Shown here: positions 17,476 to 25,155 of the stretch, one piece after another
Numbering within the stretch: the stretch's first letter is position 1
Layout of the letters: each line of letters opens with the position of its first letter
Assembly: GCA_039033855.1 (NCBI GenBank)
Contig: JBCCBV010000011.1
Span: 44,074 to 108,073, forward strand
Reading direction: 5' to 3'
Length of the DNA stretch: 64,000 nt
From: JBCCBV01 sp039033855
GTDB taxonomy: Bacteria; Planctomycetota; Phycisphaerae; Phycisphaerales; Phycisphaeraceae
Notes under the pieces: generated by a model
The model's input: the letters and a program-made list of their open reading frames with translations, nothing else
Told to the model about the DNA's origin: nothing
Database searches by the model: none
Made by a program: the position numbers and the translations under genes

Positions 17476-17532
17476 CGGTCTAGATACGTGTCGTTGCCCG
17501 CAAACGTGTTCGTTGCCATAGCGTGCCAAGGC

Positions 17533-18606
17533 TCACCCGGATCGAGGTGACGCGTGCGCCGAAGCCTGCGTAACCCCGCGAGAAAGCTCGTGCAGGAGCG
17601 GCTTGCCGGCGCACCAGCGCTCGAGTTCATCCAGCATGGCCGCGCCCATGGCCTGACACTCGCTGCCGGTCGATCCCGCGATGTGCGGGCTGAGCCACAC
17701 GTTGGGCAGCGTGTACAAGGGAGAGTCGGGCAACGGGGGCTCGTGCGGATGCGTCACGTCGAGCAGGAAGTCCAGGTCCGGGCGTTCGCGCGCCACCTCG
17801 ATCAACTCGGGTTCGTTGACCACCGCGCCCCTTGAGGTGTTGATCAGGCAGGCGCCTTGCGGCATCGAGCGCAACAGGGCTCCGCCGACGATGCCCTCGG
17901 TTTCGGGCAGCCATGGGGTGTGCAACGAAACCACACGGCTGGTCTCGAAGAGCTCGGGCAGTTGGACCAGCGCCGCTCCGATCTGGGCGGCTTTGGCCTT
18001 GTCGATGTAAGGGTCGTAAGCGACCACCTCCGCCTGCGTGCGGGCCAGGCGCTCGGCGACGGCCTGACCGATCAGGCCGAGCGATACCAGGCCAACACGG
18101 GCGCCGTGCATGCCCACTCCGACGTCCGGCGCCAAAGCGGCCGGGCTCGATGGACGGCCGCGTAAGGCGCTGGCGTGACCCCAAAACCCTTTGAGCCCGA
18201 GGACCACCTGCGCCGCGGCGAACTCGGCCGTAGGCCCGGCGTTAATCGCCGACGCCGAGCACACGCGCACCCCGCGTTCCCAGGCGGCGTCGGTCATAAA
18301 CCCCGCCACCGACCCGGCCGCATACAGCACGAGTTCTAAGTTGGGCAGCGCCGCAAGTACCGACGGTTCCAACCGGGGCATGCCCCAGCCCGAGAGGACC
18401 ACACGCACATCGGTAAGCCCGTCGACGCAAGCGTCCGAACCCATGAACTCCGCAGGGTCGAACCGACCCGGCGCCCGGCCGGACAGCAACTCGGCGCGAT
18501 CACGACCGGCAGCCCCATACACGGCGCCAAGCGTGTCGGGGTCGAGCAGAAATGCGGTAGGGATCGGTTGGCCGGCTCGAAGCATACGGGTCTCTATCGC
18601 ATCCAT
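17533..18606 (-). CDS. D-isomer-specific 2-hydroxyacid dehydrogenase
   Basis: About 357 residues. NAD-binding core VGLVSLGLIGQAVAERL with acidic YDPY after the second strand; catalytic Arg in INTSRGAVVNE, Asp/Glu around LLDVTHPHEPP and His in LSPHIAGSTG. This is the layout of phosphoglycerate/hydroxypyruvate-type dehydrogenases. The glycine motif is slightly unusual (SLGLIG rather than GxGxxG; the first G is S). The start is ATG at 18606 with weak CAGGA upstream. The gene is convergent with the SDR and may reduce a 2-keto acid from the same pathway, such as hydroxypyruvate or glyoxylate, but that is a guess. Confidence 0.85.
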   Translation of the reverse strand: MDAIETRMLRAGQPIPTAFLLDPDTLGAVYGAAGRDRAELLSGRAPGRFDPAEFMGSDACVDGLTDVRVVLSGWGMPRLEPSVLAALPNLELVLYAAGSVAGFMTDAAWERGVRVCSASAINAGPTAEFAAAQVVLGLKGFWGHASALRGRPSSPAALAPDVGVGMHGARVGLVSLGLIGQAVAERLARTQAEVVAYDPYIDKAKAAQIGAALVQLPELFETSRVVSLHTPWLPETEGIVGGALLRSMPQGACLINTSRGAVVNEPELIEVARERPDLDFLLDVTHPHEPPLPDSPLYTLPNVWLSPHIAGSTGSECQAMGAAMLDELERWCAGKPLLHELSRGVTQASAHASPRSG

Positions 18607-18802
18607 GTCCTGCACGAGCGGCAAGCCTAGCGAAGCGGGCGTCCCCGCGGCATGCTGACCCGCACGTCGGCGCTCCACCGAATGGGCTGCGCGGGACCCG
18701 GTACAAACCTACCCAACAGACCTCACCCGGGCGACAGAAAGATCGGTCACGCATCCCGCAAGAACGACCTCGGAATGTCCCCGCAATGGCCCCTGCGGGC
18801 CA

Positions 18803-19399
18803 GTGTCGAGCGCACGTCTGTCGCGCCGCGGCGCCGCGATCTTTGAGGACCAACTCGCCGACCTCACGCTCCAGATGCACGCCGTCCACGGCGCCGGGTA
18901 CGGCTCGCCGCTCGACGACAAGCTCCAAACCGACTGGCGGGACGTCTACACCCCGGCGTTCGAGCGTGCGTATCAGCGGGTGCGCGACCAGGTCTCTTCC
19001 GCGGCACGCTGGGCGTTCGACGACCTGGTCAAGCGCGTGCCCAGCCTGATCCCCGCCAACCCCACGCCTCAGTTGGTGCTCGGCGACCTCTGGGCCAACA
19101 ACATCCTGGTCGACGACGCCCACCCCGACCGGCCGACGATCACCGGGCTCATCGACCCCAGCCCGCTGTTCGCCGACGTCGAGTACAAGCTGGCATACCT
19201 GCAACTGTTCAAAACAGTGAGCGACCGATTCTTCGAGCGGTACAACCAGAAACGGCCGATCCGCGTCGGGTTTCACCGCCGACGCGAGATCGATTGGCTG
19301 GGCACGATGCTCGAACACGTCGATCGGTTCGGCGACCAACGCCTGGCGTCGATCGAAGAGCTGGCCCGGCGCGCGTGGTGGTACGGCCCGCGGGATTGA
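18803..19399 (+). pseudogene. 5'-truncated fructosamine kinase-like gene
   Basis: Only the C-terminal ~190 residues of a fructosamine-3-kinase/aminoglycoside-kinase-like protein are encoded: LADLTLQMHAVHG (usual A-x-LH helix), then the catalytic loop QLVLGDLWANNILVDD, the metal Asp in GLIDPSPLFADVEYKLAYL, and LFKTVSDRFFERY. Complete members are near 290 residues and begin with an ATP-binding lobe; that lobe is absent, and the ~200 bp upstream (18607-18802) show no match to it in any frame. The only start is a GTG without a ribosome site. It is therefore most likely a decayed remnant. Its last codons overlap the first palindrome before the sulfatase gene. Confidence 0.7.
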
Positions 19400-19435
19400 T
19401 TACGTGTAATCACACGATTGATTGCACGCAATCAA
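19397..19435. promoter_or_regulatory. Pair of palindromic operator-like sites before the sulfatase gene
   Basis: Site 1 (19397-19412) is TGATTACGTGTAATCA: 7-bp arms around GT. Site 2 (19418-19435) is TTGATTGCACGCAATCAA: 8-bp arms around AC. The centres are 22 bp apart, about two helical turns, suiting cooperative dimers. Site 1 uses the same GATTAC/GTAATC arms as the palindromes before the LacI gene, but with a 2-bp rather than 4-bp centre, so a different regulator is possible. They lie 132-170 bp upstream of the sulfatase ATG. Confidence 0.6.
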
Positions 19436-19566
19436 TGTGCTTTGCCTTGCGATGTCGGTGTATTTTGACAGAATGTGACAAACGCAACGTCGGGAATCGG
19501 CGCGGAGGCGGGCAGGATACGGCGTTGGCCTTAAGGAATACGGATTCCATTCAGGAGACTTCTGCT

Positions 19567-21060
19567 ATGCGCACATTGATAATGCTTGGCCTTGTGCTGT
19601 GGACGATCACTTCTGGACCCGCTGTGCACGGGGGCGAACAGCCGAACGTTCTGTTCATCTCGATCGACGACCTGCGCGTGGAACTCAACACGTACGGCCA
19701 AACGTGGATGCACACGCCAGCAATCGACGCGCTTGCGCGGGAGGGCGTGCAGTTTGATCGAGCCTATAGCCAGATGGCGATCTGTCACCCGTCGCGAGCC
19801 AGCGTGCTTACCGGCAAGCGGCCCGAATCCGTAGGAATCACGACCTTGCGGATGGCCGTACGCACGGCGGCTCCGGAGGTCGTCACGCTGCCGCAGCACT
19901 TCCGAGCTCATGGCTATGTCGCCGAATCGTTCGGCAAGGTCTTTCATCACGGGCACGGGCATCGCGGCGATCCCGAATCGTGGAGCCGACGCCCACATTG
20001 GTTCGCCGGGGGCGTTCTATACGCCAATCCGGCCAACCTGGAGCACGACCGCACCAACCGCGCTGCGGCCGAAGCAAGGCGGGCCAGCGGGGATACATCC
20101 GACCAACCGCGGCACGGTCCGGTGACCGAAAGGCACGACGACCCCGAGGGCGTCTACATGGATACACGCATGAACGCCGCAGCGATCCGGGGTCTGCGCC
20201 GCTTGGCCCAAGGAGATCAGCCGTTTTTCCTCGCCGTGGGGTACGCCAAGCCGCACCTGCCTTTCAACGCGCCCACGCCGTTCTGGGACCTCTATGACCC
20301 CGCCAAGATCACGCTCGCAAGCCAACGCACGCTGCCGCACGGAACCCCGGCGATTGCCGGGCACGACAATGGGGAACTCCGCAGCTACGCCGGGGTGCCC
20401 AGAGACGGAATAGTCTCCACCGAGCAAGAGATTGAACTCCGCCACGGCTATTACGCCTGTGTCAGTTATGTCGATGCGCTCATCGGTGATCTGCTGGCCG
20501 AACTCGACGACCTCGGCCTGCGCGACAACACAGTCGTTGTGCTCTGGTCCGATCACGGCTTCAAGCTGGGTGATTACGGGATGTGGCACAAACACACCAA
20601 CTTCGAACTCGACTGCCGCGTGCCGCTCATCATTTCAGCGCCCGGCCACCGCAACGGCGTGCGCACACCGGCCATCGTCGAGCTCTTGGACCTCTATCCC
20701 ACGCTGTGCGAATTAGCGGGTCTGCCGGTCCCCTCCGAGGTCGAGGGTTTGAGCCTGACACCGACCATGACCAACCCGGACACCGTGATCAAGCCCGCGG
20801 CGTACAGCCAGCACGATCGCGGCAAGCGCATCATGGGTTACTCGGCCCGCTCCGACCGCTACCGGTACACGGAATGGCGCATTGTCGAAACAGGGCAAGC
20901 GGTAGGCGTCGAGCTCTACGATCACTTGACCGATCGCGGCGAAACGGTCAATCAATCCGACAACGACAGCTACGCCGCCGCGCAGGCAGAGATGGCGCGT
21001 CTGCTTGCACAAGGTTTCCCGAACAGCATCGCCAACTGGCCTGCGGCGAACCGCGAATGA
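19567..21060 (+). CDS. Sulfatase, iduronate-2-sulfatase-like
   Basis: 497 residues, alkaline-phosphatase-type fold. Signal peptide (LIMLGLVLWTITSGPAVHG), then metal-binding PNVLFISIDDLR, then the sulfatase signature CHPSRASVLTGKRP with C73 as the formylglycine precursor (C-x-P-x-R). Further family pieces: KPHLPFNAP, VVLWSDHGFKLGDYGMWHKH and ELLDLYPTLCELAG. It removes sulfate esters from polysaccharide or glycosaminoglycan-like chains in the periplasm after activation by a formylglycine-generating enzyme not in the window. AGGAG lies 10-14 nt before the ATG. Two palindromes upstream suggest specific induction. The pattern is that of the iduronate-2-sulfatase subgroup common in planctomycetes; the true substrate is unknown. 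Confidence 0.93.
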   Translation: MRTLIMLGLVLWTITSGPAVHGGEQPNVLFISIDDLRVELNTYGQTWMHTPAIDALAREGVQFDRAYSQMAICHPSRASVLTGKRPESVGITTLRMAVRTAAPEVVTLPQHFRAHGYVAESFGKVFHHGHGHRGDPESWSRRPHWFAGGVLYANPANLEHDRTNRAAAEARRASGDTSDQPRHGPVTERHDDPEGVYMDTRMNAAAIRGLRRLAQGDQPFFLAVGYAKPHLPFNAPTPFWDLYDPAKITLASQRTLPHGTPAIAGHDNGELRSYAGVPRDGIVSTEQEIELRHGYYACVSYVDALIGDLLAELDDLGLRDNTVVVLWSDHGFKLGDYGMWHKHTNFELDCRVPLIISAPGHRNGVRTPAIVELLDLYPTLCELAGLPVPSEVEGLSLTPTMTNPDTVIKPAAYSQHDRGKRIMGYSARSDRYRYTEWRIVETGQAVGVELYDHLTDRGETVNQSDNDSYAAAQAEMARLLAQGFPNSIANWPAANRE

Positions 21061-21111
21061 GCGCTGGCCAAGGGTGCCATGCACCAACCACCGCATACTT
21101 GGCAATCGCAT

Positions 21112-21184
21112 GGCCCCGGCGGGATTCGAACCCGCACTGGAGCGATTTTAAGTCGCCTGCCTCTGCCGATTGGGCTACGGGGCC
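21112..21184 (-). tRNA. tRNA with anticodon UAA (Leu by code), short variable loop
   Basis: Read on the minus strand the 73 nt fold as a full cloverleaf: acceptor GGCCCCG/CGGGGCC, D arm GCC/GGC with AATCGGCAGA in the loop, anticodon stem GGCGA/TCGCT around CTTAAAA (U33, anticodon UAA, A37), a 5-nt variable region CCAGT, and T arm GCGGG/CCCGC with TTCGAAT. The following base is A; CCA is not encoded. UAA reads UUA (leucine), and the 3-bp D stem with a large D loop and A73 fits leucine tRNAs, yet bacterial leucine tRNAs normally have a long variable arm. The identity should be treated as provisional. Confidence 0.85.
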
Positions 21185-21518
21185 TGAGGTCCCTGGCGGA
21201 ACCGCGTTGCGGGCGATCCTAACGATCCGCACCGGGCTATGGGGAGGACCCAGAAGCCCGCTTCAGGGGGGGGTCAGGCCCATTTCCGCTATTGAAGCCT
21301 CTGAACCGCCCTGTTTTACATAACAGTCATTATCGGACCCAGGAACTGTGGCGGGGCGGGTGTCCAAGCTGGCGCATGTATACGTTTGCACGACCCACAG
21401 GCATGGATTCGGTTCAAGCAGAACACGTGCACCGGGTTCCGTCTGTTGCGGCGCAACTAGCCACCGAGTACGTGCGCCGCTAGACGCACGACACCGCTCG
21501 GCCTTCACGGGCTCGCGC
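21185..21518. other. Intergenic region of 334 bp with a repeat-like segment
   Basis: No convincing gene is seen on either strand. It must hold the tRNA promoter (reading leftwards). At 21260-21298 GCTTCA and TGAAGC enclose a G8 run and GTCAGGCCCATTTCCGC, a string that resembles sequences often seen in dispersed bacterial repeats. A small hairpin CTGTT/AACAG with a TTACAT loop follows at about 21308-21324. Either may be part of an old repeat or a terminator. Confidence 0.4.
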
Positions 21519-22187
21519 TCACCCGGTTGAGTCGGGCATATCCACCGTGGCGACACGGCCCGCGACGTGCACACGGCCGTCTACGCAAGCCGCTAGCGCT
21601 TCGGGGTAGGCCTTGCACTCCAGATCGAAGACCCGCGCCGCCAGGTCGTCCGCGTCATCGCCCGGCAGCACCGGGCAGGCCTTTTGCACGAGGATCGGCC
21701 CGGTGTCGTACGTGTCGTCCGCCAGGTGGACGGTGCAGCCCGAGACCTTGGCGCCGTGGTCGAGCACGGCCTGGTGGACCTTGACGCCGTACATCCCCGG
21801 ACCGCCGAACGCCGGCAAGAGCGACGGGTGGATGTTGAGCACCCGCCCGGCGTAATCGCTGGGGATCCGCAGCAGACTCAGGAAACCCGCGAGGCAAACC
21901 CACTCGGCCTTCGCTTGGCGGACGTGGTCGAACACCGCTTGCGAGTAGGCCTTGATGTCGCCATGCGCTTTGCGTTCGACCGTCTGCGTGGGCAGGTCCA
22001 GTTCAGCTGCGCGGTCGAGTCCAGCGATGCCCGGGCGCGAGGCGATCACCAGCGCGATTTTCGCGTCGAGCGTGCCGGCCTGGCCGCGATTGTGCAGGTT
22101 GACCATCGAGCGCCCGCTGCCGGAGATCAGCACGGCGATGCGGGCCTTGCGGTTCTCAGACTCGGGTTGATCGCTGGAACCGGCCAC
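21519..22187 (-). CDS. purN: Phosphoribosylglycinamide formyltransferase
   Basis: About 222 residues. Transfers a formyl group from 10-formyltetrahydrofolate to GAR in purine synthesis. Family features: RIAVLISGSGRSMVNLH at the phosphate-binding N-terminus, the catalytic Asn-His in VLNIHPSLLPAFGG, and the catalytic Asp in HLADDTYDTGPILVQ. The N-terminal GSGRSMVN deviates from the usual GSGSNLQ, a mild oddity. The frame stays open far upstream, but a GTG at 22187 gives a normal family length and leaves room for the divergent gluQ start; no clear ribosome site supports it. Confidence 0.88.
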   Translation of the reverse strand: MAGSSDQPESENRKARIAVLISGSGRSMVNLHNRGQAGTLDAKIALVIASRPGIAGLDRAAELDLPTQTVERKAHGDIKAYSQAVFDHVRQAKAEWVCLAGFLSLLRIPSDYAGRVLNIHPSLLPAFGGPGMYGVKVHQAVLDHGAKVSGCTVHLADDTYDTGPILVQKACPVLPGDDADDLAARVFDLECKAYPEALAACVDGRVHVAGRVATVDMPDSTG

Positions 22188-22242
22188 GGCCCGTAGGGTA
22201 TCGCCGCCCCGCCGACGGTAGGGTTCTCGGACGTTCCGCGTG

Positions 22243-23244
22243 ATGTGCCCGCCCTCCCATATACCGCAAGCCCCTGACGTGCGCACCACGCGTCTCGCGC
22301 CTTCGCCCACGGGCGCGTTGCACCTGGGCAACGCGATGAGCTTCCTTCTGTGCTGGGGCCTCGCCCGGCATGAGGGGTGGCGCATCGTGCTGCGCATCGA
22401 AGACCTCGACACGCCGCGCATCAAGCCCGCCGCGTTGCAAGCGGTGATCGACGACCTGCGTTGGCTCGGCATCGATTGGGACGACGGCCCGTTTCGCCAG
22501 GCGGACCAGACCGAACGCTATCAAGCCGCGCTCGACCGCCTGCGTGCCCAGGGCGCGATCTACCCCTCGCGCGCCACCCGCAGCGACGCTCGCGCCGCGC
22601 AATCCGCACCGCATCGCGACGACCATGAAGTTGCTTTTCCTGCCGTCCTCCGCCCGTCGGAAGACGACCCGATCTGGCGCCACCCCGACCTGCTCCAAGA
22701 CGACGGCGTGGCCTGGCGGCTGCGCGTCGAGCCCGGCCCGGTGGCCACCGAGGACCAGCGGCACGGCAGGCTGAGCTTCAACGTCGCGGACGAGGTGGGT
22801 GATTTCGTTGTCGCCAGCAAGGCCGGAGCCGCGGCGTATCAGCTCGCGGTGGTGGTCGACGACGCGGCCCAGGGCGTGACCGACATCGTACGGGGCGACG
22901 ACCTGCTGGGCTCCACGGCCCGCCAACGCCTGCTGGCCGACCACCTTGGGCTCGCGACCTTCACGCCGTGTTACTGGCACCATCCCTTAGTTAGCGGCGA
23001 AGACGGCCGAAGGCTGGCCAAACGCCATGGCGATACGCGTCTGTCGGCGTATCGTGAGGCGGGTACCCATCCGGCCCGCGTGCTCGGCTTGGCCGGGTGG
23101 TGGCTCGGCCTGCTGCCCACGCCCCGTCCGCTGACCGCCCCGGAGTTCATCGACCTGTGTCACCCGACCCGCTACACGCTCGAACCGGTCTGCTTCACCC
23201 CCGCCGACGACGCCTGGCTGCTTGGCGGGCCGCCGCCCTGCTGA
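22243..23244 (+). CDS. gluQ: Glutamyl-Q tRNA(Asp) synthetase
   Basis: 333 residues, a short class I glutamyl-tRNA synthetase paralog lacking the anticodon-binding domain. It attaches glutamate to queuosine at position 34 of tRNA-Asp. HIGH-type motif in LAPSPTGALHLGNA, RIEDLDTPR, and a KMSKS-like segment in GRRLAKRHGDTRLS. A TTA codon is used in the HHPLVSGEDG segment. The zinc-binding cysteines of the E. coli enzyme are not visible in the IYPSRATRSDARAAQ region. Start: ATG 22243, or GTG 22240 just before it. queD and queE at 29-30 kb supply the queuosine pathway. The gene end overlaps the next gene's start. Confidence 0.88.
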   Translation: MCPPSHIPQAPDVRTTRLAPSPTGALHLGNAMSFLLCWGLARHEGWRIVLRIEDLDTPRIKPAALQAVIDDLRWLGIDWDDGPFRQADQTERYQAALDRLRAQGAIYPSRATRSDARAAQSAPHRDDHEVAFPAVLRPSEDDPIWRHPDLLQDDGVAWRLRVEPGPVATEDQRHGRLSFNVADEVGDFVVASKAGAAAYQLAVVVDDAAQGVTDIVRGDDLLGSTARQRLLADHLGLATFTPCYWHHPLVSGEDGRRLAKRHGDTRLSAYREAGTHPARVLGLAGWWLGLLPTPRPLTAPEFIDLCHPTRYTLEPVCFTPADDAWLLGGPPPC

Positions 23245-23720
23245 CACTCGCGGCCGCCCTGCCGTTGTTCGCGGGCTGCAAGTCCGAGTCCTCGGCCCCG
23301 CCGGACAAACTCGAGGTCCAACTCCAGGGCCGGACCTTCGAGGTCGAAGTCGCTTACACGCCCGAGGCCATGACCCAGGGCCTGATGCACCGCGCGGAAA
23401 TCCTGCCCAACGGCGGCATGATCTTCCTGTTCCCCGAGTCCAGGGTGTTGTCGATGTGGATGAAGAACTGCCTGACCGACATCGACGTAATTTTCGTCAA
23501 CCCGGCCGGAATCGTGACCGCCACGCACGCGATGAAGGCCGAGCCCCTGGACACGCCGGACACCGAACTCGCGAAGTACTCAAGCGGTCATACCGCCCAG
23601 TTCGCCATCGAGCTCCGGGGCGGCATGGTCGCCGAACTCGGCGTCAAGGCGGGCGATCGGCTGGACTTGCCGCTGGAGGACCTCAAGGCCTGGGCCGGGT
23701 GGACCGATCCTCCTTCATGA
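23157..23720 (+). CDS. DUF192 lipoprotein
   Basis: About 187 residues. A basic stretch RRRR, a hydrophobic helix (AAALLTLAAALPLF) and the lipobox LFAGC give a likely lipoprotein signal. The rest is a complete DUF192 domain (FEVEVAYTPEAMTQGLMHR, GMIFLFPES, LSMWMKNCLTDIDVIFV, LDTPDTE, AIELRGG, GVKAGDRL). DUF192 proteins are periplasmic or extracellular and of unknown function. The start is uncertain: the mature part needs a start inside the end of gluQ, and the GTG at 23157 is the nearest in-frame candidate, giving an 88-bp overlap. Confidence 0.8.
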   Translation: MSPDPLHARTGLLHPRRRRLAAWRAAALLTLAAALPLFAGCKSESSAPPDKLEVQLQGRTFEVEVAYTPEAMTQGLMHRAEILPNGGMIFLFPESRVLSMWMKNCLTDIDVIFVNPAGIVTATHAMKAEPLDTPDTELAKYSSGHTAQFAIELRGGMVAELGVKAGDRLDLPLEDLKAWAGWTDPPS

Positions 23721-23764
23721 GGCAGCGCCCGGTTCGTCGGGCGTCCCGCGTGGCGTGAGGCGAA

Positions 23765-25039
23765 ATGACCCCAGGGCATCTGCTGGTGTTGAGCGACGGC
23801 CCCGTCGGCCCCGCCGAGGCGTGGGCCCAGGCGGTTTGCGCCGGTTGGCCCGGTTATGACACGCCCCGGCTCAAAGTGCTCGAATTGCCCGAAGGGCTGC
23901 CCGAGGCCAAGGCCCTGGCCGGCGCCTTGGCCGTATGGCTGATCTCCGAGGCCCTGCCCGCCAAACGATTCGACGCGTTCGCCGCTTTCGCGGCCGAGCG
24001 ACGCCTGCCCATGCTCGTGACCTGCCCCAGCGCCGAACTGACGCTGGGCGAAGCCTACGACGACGGCGTGATCGGCATCCCGCCGGGAACCCCGGTGGAG
24101 TCGGCCGCCGCGGTCGCCTCGGCCGTGCTGGCCCAGGCCCGCACCGTCGGCGAGCTGCGCGACGAGGTCCGGCTGCTGACCGCCCACCAAGGCGGCCTGT
24201 CCAGCCAGGTCTCCAAGCTCGACGAAGAGCTCCGCCTGGCCGCGCAGCTTCAGCAAGAATTCCTGCCGCGCGACCTGCCCGCTCAGGCCGGCGTCGAGTT
24301 CGGCGTGATCTGGCGGCCCGCCGGCTACGTCTCGGGCGACATCTACGACGTCGAACAGCTCGACGAGCACCACATCGGCTTCTTCCTGGCCGACGCGGTC
24401 GGCCACGGCGTGCCCGCGGCGCTGATGACCGTGTTCATCAAGCGCTCGCTTCAGACCAAAGCCATCGACCCCGCCGAGCCCCGCGGCTACCGCCTGCTGA
24501 GCCCGCACGAGGCCATCGCCAAGGTCAACCGCGCCCTGGTCGATCATCAGCAGCACAAAGTGCGGTTCTGCACCGCCTGCTACGGCATCATCGACACCCG
24601 CACGCGCGAACTCACCCTGGCCCGGGCCGGGCACCCGTTCCCCATCGTGCTCCGCGCCGACGGCCGGCAAGAAACGCTCGAGCCCGACGGCGGCTTGCTC
24701 GGCGTCTTCGAGGAGGACGTCTTCGAGCCCTGCCACGTCCGCCTGGACCCCGGCGACCGGTTGCTGCTGTACTCCGACGGCTTCGAGACCGCGTTCCCCG
24801 ACCCCGAGGCCGGCCCCGAACAGCCCATCGCCAACGAGCGATACACCCAAGAGTTCGAGGACTTCCGCCAAGGCCCGGTCGGCGATGCGATGACCCGCTT
24901 CGAGGGCAAGCTCGACCAGCAGATCGGCTCGCTCAACCAGCGCGACGACCTGACCATTTTGTGCTTGTCGGTTTCGCCCGACGCGCCGACAAACGAAGCG
25001 GCCAACCCGGTCGCGGCCGCGTCGGTGCCCAACGGCTGA
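23765..25039 (+). CDS. PP2C-family (SpoIIE/RsbU-type) serine phosphatase with degenerate receiver-like N-terminus
   Basis: 424 residues. The C-terminal ~260 residues are an RsbU/SpoIIE phosphatase domain with the metal-binding aspartates in YVSGDIYDV, FFLADAVGHGVPAALM, LLLYSDGFETAF and QRDDLTILCLSV. These enzymes dephosphorylate anti-sigma-factor antagonists or similar signalling proteins. A coiled-coil-like linker (SSQVSKLDEELRLAAQLQQEF) joins it to an N-terminal ~120-residue part that looks like a response-regulator receiver (HLLVLSDG, RLPMLVTCPS, GVIGIPPGTPVESAAAV) but lacks obvious phospho-acceptor residues. No STAS or anti-sigma genes are adjacent. Confidence 0.87.
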   Translation: MTPGHLLVLSDGPVGPAEAWAQAVCAGWPGYDTPRLKVLELPEGLPEAKALAGALAVWLISEALPAKRFDAFAAFAAERRLPMLVTCPSAELTLGEAYDDGVIGIPPGTPVESAAAVASAVLAQARTVGELRDEVRLLTAHQGGLSSQVSKLDEELRLAAQLQQEFLPRDLPAQAGVEFGVIWRPAGYVSGDIYDVEQLDEHHIGFFLADAVGHGVPAALMTVFIKRSLQTKAIDPAEPRGYRLLSPHEAIAKVNRALVDHQQHKVRFCTACYGIIDTRTRELTLARAGHPFPIVLRADGRQETLEPDGGLLGVFEEDVFEPCHVRLDPGDRLLLYSDGFETAFPDPEAGPEQPIANERYTQEFEDFRQGPVGDAMTRFEGKLDQQIGSLNQRDDLTILCLSVSPDAPTNEAANPVAAASVPNG

Positions 25040-25155
25040 GCCCCCGACTCAACGACCCAACCACGTTTGTGTGACGTGCTTCGGTTCACACGCGAACGAT
25101 CGCGCGTCGCCAGCGTGGACAGACCCGGTTGAGCTTCACTGAAAGCGCCGCCCGC

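Noticed and set aside
21112..21184. Reading the tRNA as tRNA-Lys
   Set aside because: A short variable loop fits lysine tRNAs, but the 7-nt loop CTTAAAA puts UAA, not UUU, at positions 34-36.
20948..21323. Short protein frames across the tRNA (for example a peptide ending in WATGP on the plus strand)
   Set aside because: These are translations of the tRNA gene itself, a common annotation artefact.
21263..21574. Possible 103-residue protein on the minus strand between purN and the tRNA
   Set aside because: No motif, no ribosome site, overlaps purN coding sequence and the repeat-like segment; composition fits chance open frame in GC-rich DNA.
25069..25091. Hairpin GTGTGA/TCACAC between the phosphatase and AsmA-like genes as a terminator
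   Set aside because: Only 6 bp with an 11-nt loop and no U-tract; too weak to call.
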